Positions 6,256 to 9,447 of a DNA stretch of 9,447 nucleotides are shown here, one piece after another. The notes under the pieces are model-generated. The model made no database searches. It worked only from the letters and a program-made list of their open reading frames with translations, and was not told where the DNA came from. The position numbers were made by a program, and so were the translations under genes. Every line of letters starts with the position of its first letter. Positions within the stretch are counted from its first letter, which is position 1. This stretch comes from Flavobacteriales bacterium UBA6165 (GTDB lineage: Bacteria > Bacteroidota > Bacteroidia > Flavobacteriales_D > Crocinitomicaceae): NCBI GenBank assembly GCA_002422285.1, contig DIUF01000006.1:5153-14599 (forward strand), written 5' to 3'.

Positions 6256-6310
6256 ACTTGAATGTTTACACGAGTAACAAAATGCAACCCGCATGGTTTA
6301 AATTACCTCG

Positions 6311-6318
6311 TAAAAGTA
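6311..6318 (-). promoter_or_regulatory. Weak putative -7 promoter element of the kmo-kynA operon
   Basis: On the minus strand this reads TACTTTTA, one mismatch from TAnnTTTG. It lies 55 bp before ATG 6255 but only 16 bp before the alternative ATG 6294. It is the best match in the 220-bp divergent gap on this strand. Support is weak, and the real promoter may differ. Confidence 0.25.
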
Positions 6319-6431
6319 AACAATAGAGTACACCAACATCATAATACCAAAATGATTTTGTTCAATTTTACACATTTTTGATGTTGTTAAAAAAATAGAA
6401 AGATTTTGTTATTATATTAACACATTGCTGT

Positions 6432-6462
6432 CTTGCAGTCCCGTACATTAATTCTATTTTTG
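6432..6462 (+). promoter_or_regulatory. Putative promoter of the asmA-like gene
   Basis: A -33-like CTTG at 6432-6435 is followed, after 19 bp, by TATTTTTG at 6455-6462, a perfect TAnnTTTG -7 match. The ATG lies 16 bp further on (6479). Both boxes and their spacing fit the Bacteroidota sigma-70-type consensus, making this the best promoter in the window. Confidence 0.6.
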
Positions 6463-6478
6463 CCAAAAACTCCATTCA

Positions 6479-9447
6479 ATGAATTTCCTTAAAAAACACT
6501 GGAAAAAACTTCTGGGCATTATTGTTTTAACACCAGTATTACTTTTCGGTATAGCAACTGTAATCATTTACACACAACAAGAAAAACTTGTGCAATTCTA
6601 TCTTCAGGAGTTCAATGAAGACATCCATGGGCATATTGTTATTGGTAAAAGTCGTGTTGCGCCATTCCGAAATTTTCCCTATATCTCGATAGACTTGCAG
6701 GATGTTCGGGTTTACGAATCAGAAAATGACATTAAAGGACGACCAATTATTGAATTAAATGACATTTATGTAGGCTTCGACTTATGGAAATTGCTCGGAG
6801 GAAAAACCGAAATTAAAGCAATCACTTTGAAGGACGGGCATTTAGACATCATTCAAGACGAGGAGGCCAACCTCAATGTATCTCGTGCTTTTGAAATGAA
6901 AAAGCCAGTTGAGGAAGTAGCAGAAGCCTTCCATTTGGAGCTCAAAAAAATCAAGCTTATTAACGTAGATGTGAACAAACACAATTTGGAAAACTTGTTC
7001 ACCATTGATGCATTTATCAAAGAAGGAATTATCAAGATAGACATGAGCGACAAGCGTCAGGTGCTGCATGCTGATTGCGATTTTATTCTATCAGTTGTTC
7101 AAGATGGTGACACAACATTTTTCAAAAATAAGCACGGGGATATACACACCGATTTCAAATTTGATTTGGAGCATATGGTTCTTAGTTTTGAACCATCTAC
7201 CGTAGCTATTGAAAAAGCAAAGTTCAACTTTGAGGGCGTGATCGATTTGGCGAATGACGCCTATTTGGATTTGAAATTTGGAGGAGAAAAACCAAATTTC
7301 GATTTGTTTCTTTCCTTTGCTCCAGAGGAATTAGAGCCAACATTAAAGCGCTACGAAAACGCTGGTAATGTCTATTTCAATGCCGAAATTACTGGTAAAT
7401 CATTGAATACCATTCCGCATATAGAAGCGCGTTTTGGCTGCAAAGAAACCTTCATCTCTAACCAATTCAACAAGAAAAAAGTAGATCAATTGCAGTTCAA
7501 TGCTTTTTTCTCAACTGGTGATTCGAACAATTTGGAGACGATGTATTTTGAACTCAAAGATTTTGAGGCGCGCCCAGAAGCCGGAAAATTCAAAGGCAAA
7601 TTAACTGTGGAGAATTTTGAAAGTCCTGACATCAATCTACAATTGGATTCAGACTTCAATCTCGAATTTTTGGCCGACTTTTTTGAAATAGACAACCTTT
7701 ATCAACTTTCTGGAAAAGTGCTGCTCCAGATGAACTTCCATGACATTATTGACTTGGCAAATCCTGAAAAAAGTCTAGAAAAAATTGACCAAGCCTATTA
7801 TGCCAAACTGACGGTTAGCAATTTAAGTTTCTCTTCACCTGATTTTCATTTACCGATTAAAAACATATCGATATCTGCAGAAACTATTGGTTCAGATTTG
7901 AGCATACATAAAATCGATGCCAAAATTGGAAAATCAGACCTCCTTATTTCAGGTAAACTCACCAATATTCCAGAAATTCTTCACCACACTGATAATGATG
8001 TTTTACTCGAGATGACTTTAAAATCCAATTTGCTTGATTTAAAAGACATTACGCAAAGTAAAAGAAATCCAGATGAATTTATCGATGACCAAGTAAAGAA
8101 TTTCAGAACACACTTCAAGTTCATTGGTAGCGCTAGAGATTTAACCGAATACAAACATTTGCCGCGAGGACGTTTCATTTTGGACGATTTATTTGCAACA
8201 TTCAAAAACTACCCGCACAAACTGCACGATTTCGACGTTGAAATCAATATTGAAGATGACTTTATTGCACTTAAAAAATTCCATGGAGAAATTGACAAAA
8301 GCGATTTAGATATTGAGGGAAAAATCACGAATTACGGTATGTTTTTGCACCCGGAAGTGAACGGAGACACAGATATCGCATTCGACATTCACTCTAAACA
8401 CTTGATCTTGCATGATTTGATGACTTACAACGGAGAGAATTTTTTACCAGAAGATTATCGTCATGAAGTTTTTGACAATCTAGGTCTTGTTGGAAAAGCA
8501 GCCATACACTTTAAAGACAGTCAAGTACATTCTACAGATTTATACCTGGATAAACTTCAAGGCAAAATGAAACTGCATCCACTGAAATTTGAAAACTTCA
8601 AAGGACGCATCCATATTGAAGACGAGCATATTGTGATTCAATCGCTTTCTGGAAAAATGGGACATTCGCAATTTACGACCTATTTGAATTATTATTACGG
8701 TGAGAACCCGAAAATCAAAAAACGAGACAATTACCTCAAGTTCACTGCGGCACGACTAGATGTTGATGAATTGACCAACTACAACGATCCAAAGCCAGGA
8801 GAAAAAGTAGACCATGATTCCGTTTTCAACATCTATGACCTCCCCTTCCCCGATATGCGATTTGAGGTGAATGTAAGTGAATTGAACTACCACAAATACA
8901 AAATAACCAATGTGGCCTCGAAACTGCACACCACAACAGACCATTACATCCACATCGACCAAATGGATTTGGACGTAGCTGATGGACACCTAAAAGGAAA
9001 AGGTTATTTTGATGGACGCAACAAAAACAAAATTTACTTGAACCCAGATTTCCAGTTTGACCGTATGGATTTGACCAAGTTGATGTTAAAATTTGACAAT
9101 TTTGGTCAAGACGAATTGGTGTCCAACAATCTTACTGGTAAAATTTCAGGCAAACTCTCAGGTAAAATTCGGATGCACACAGACATGGTGCCAATCATTG
9201 ATGAAAGTTTAATTAAAATGGACTTCACCGTATTGAATGGCGTCATTATCGGATATGCACCGCTTTTGGCTTTAGAGGATTTCTTTAAAGACAAAAATCT
9301 ACACCGCGTTGCCTTTGACACCCTTCAAAACACAGTAACTATCGATAAAGGAATGATGACCATTCCGTCTATGACGATCAATACTTCTATCGGATTTTTA
9401 ATTCTCGAAGGTTCGCAGGACATGGATTTGAATATGAATTATTTGGT
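6479..9447 (+). CDS. AsmA-like inner-membrane-anchored envelope protein (partial, 3' end missing)
   Basis: An uninterrupted frame of 989 codons runs from ATG 6479 to the window end with no stop. The start MNFLKKHWKKLLG is basic and is followed by one transmembrane segment (about 12-31, GIIVLTPVLLFGIATVIIY). The rest is a very long, beta-rich extracytoplasmic region with repeating short strands. An N-terminal AsmA-type block has HIVIGKSRVAPFRNFPYISI and then DIYVGFDLWKLLGGKTEIKA. Near the end is LTGKISGKLSGKIRMHTDM (885-903), then VIIGYAPLLALEDFF and FDTLQNTVTI, typical of the AsmA C-terminal domain in Bacteroidota. AsmA/TamB-related proteins form long grooved beta structures across the periplasm and are linked to lipid transport and outer-membrane homeostasis. 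Probably fewer than about 100 residues are missing, judged from family endings I recall. It has its own promoter and is divergent from kmo. Confidence 0.88.
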   Translation, partial: MNFLKKHWKKLLGIIVLTPVLLFGIATVIIYTQQEKLVQFYLQEFNEDIHGHIVIGKSRVAPFRNFPYISIDLQDVRVYESENDIKGRPIIELNDIYVGFDLWKLLGGKTEIKAITLKDGHLDIIQDEEANLNVSRAFEMKKPVEEVAEAFHLELKKIKLINVDVNKHNLENLFTIDAFIKEGIIKIDMSDKRQVLHADCDFILSVVQDGDTTFFKNKHGDIHTDFKFDLEHMVLSFEPSTVAIEKAKFNFEGVIDLANDAYLDLKFGGEKPNFDLFLSFAPEELEPTLKRYENAGNVYFNAEITGKSLNTIPHIEARFGCKETFISNQFNKKKVDQLQFNAFFSTGDSNNLETMYFELKDFEARPEAGKFKGKLTVENFESPDINLQLDSDFNLEFLADFFEIDNLYQLSGKVLLQMNFHDIIDLANPEKSLEKIDQAYYAKLTVSNLSFSSPDFHLPIKNISISAETIGSDLSIHKIDAKIGKSDLLISGKLTNIPEILHHTDNDVLLEMTLKSNLLDLKDITQSKRNPDEFIDDQVKNFRTHFKFIGSARDLTEYKHLPRGRFILDDLFATFKNYPHKLHDFDVEINIEDDFIALKKFHGEIDKSDLDIEGKITNYGMFLHPEVNGDTDIAFDIHSKHLILHDLMTYNGENFLPEDYRHEVFDNLGLVGKAAIHFKDSQVHSTDLYLDKLQGKMKLHPLKFENFKGRIHIEDEHIVIQSLSGKMGHSQFTTYLNYYYGENPKIKKRDNYLKFTAARLDVDELTNYNDPKPGEKVDHDSVFNIYDLPFPDMRFEVNVSELNYHKYKITNVASKLHTTTDHYIHIDQMDLDVADGHLKGKGYFDGRNKNKIYLNPDFQFDRMDLTKLMLKFDNFGQDELVSNNLTGKISGKLSGKIRMHTDMVPIIDESLIKMDFTVLNGVIIGYAPLLALEDFFKDKNLHRVAFDTLQNTVTIDKGMMTIPSMTINTSIGFLILEGSQDMDLNMNYL

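Noticed and set aside
6256..6294. Longer kynurenine 3-monooxygenase start at ATG 6294
   Set aside because: The 13 extra residues precede the first FAD-binding strand, where the family normally begins, and would need a leader of only a few nucleotides from the candidate promoter.
6385..6422. Inverted repeat TGTTAA/TTAACA in the kmo-asmA divergent gap
   Set aside because: Only six AT-rich base pairs with a 26-bp spacer, consistent with chance.
6842..9321. Open frames on the minus strand inside the asmA-like gene (for example 6842-7069, 7981-8205, 8756-8989, 9106-9321)
   Set aside because: They lie opposite one continuous conserved coding frame and have no recognisable domain or start signal.

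Overview
The window looks like a piece of a Bacteroidota chromosome, probably a flavobacterium-like, low-GC aerobe. Three things point there. (1) Several start codons are preceded by the Bacteroidota-type -7 element TAnnTTTG instead of an obvious Shine-Dalgarno sequence. (2) The gene content fits the phylum: Na+-translocating NADH:quinone reductase, a DUF4625-type lipoprotein, a large AsmA-like protein, and kynurenine-pathway enzymes. (3) The DNA is AT-rich. The exact genus cannot be read from the sequence. Coding is dense. The longest gaps are about 180 bp (237-415) and about 220 bp (6256-6478); both lie between divergent genes and hold promoters. I see no tRNA, rRNA, CRISPR array, insertion sequence or phage gene.

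Left part (1-2239). The 5' end of nqrA runs leftward off the window edge. It shares an upstream region with rightward apaG. After apaG come a small secreted beta-barrel-like protein (853-1446) and a lipoprotein with a DUF4625-like domain and a histidine motif (1499-2239). The lipoprotein gene has its own -7 element and a perfect 6-3-6 inverted repeat over the expected -33 region, which looks like a repressor operator. A hairpin at 2334-2366 resembles an intrinsic terminator.

Middle (2380-3902). A SAM-dependent methyltransferase gene and a ZIP-family metal transporter gene overlap by ATGA and are very probably co-translated. The ZIP protein has histidine-rich loops and a non-standard TM5 motif. 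The histidine-bearing lipoprotein, the operator-like palindrome and the ZIP transporter together suggest a metal (probably zinc) theme from about 1.45 to 3.9 kb. This is an inference.

Right part. On the minus strand, kynurenine 3-monooxygenase (4906-6255) followed by tryptophan 2,3-dioxygenase (3974-4885) form a two-gene operon with a 20-bp gap. They catalyse two oxygenations of the aerobic tryptophan-to-quinolinate/NAD (or tryptophan catabolic) route; the formamidase that acts between them is not here. Divergent to the operon, a very long AsmA-like envelope protein (6479 onward, at least 989 residues) is read rightward and is cut by the window end.

I found no clear new multi-gene system. 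Most of the window is ordinary chromosomal core. The points most worth following are the palindromic operator and possible metal regulon, the ZIP protein with its altered metal site, the terminator-like hairpin just ahead of the methyltransferase start, and the A8 tract at the apaG start.
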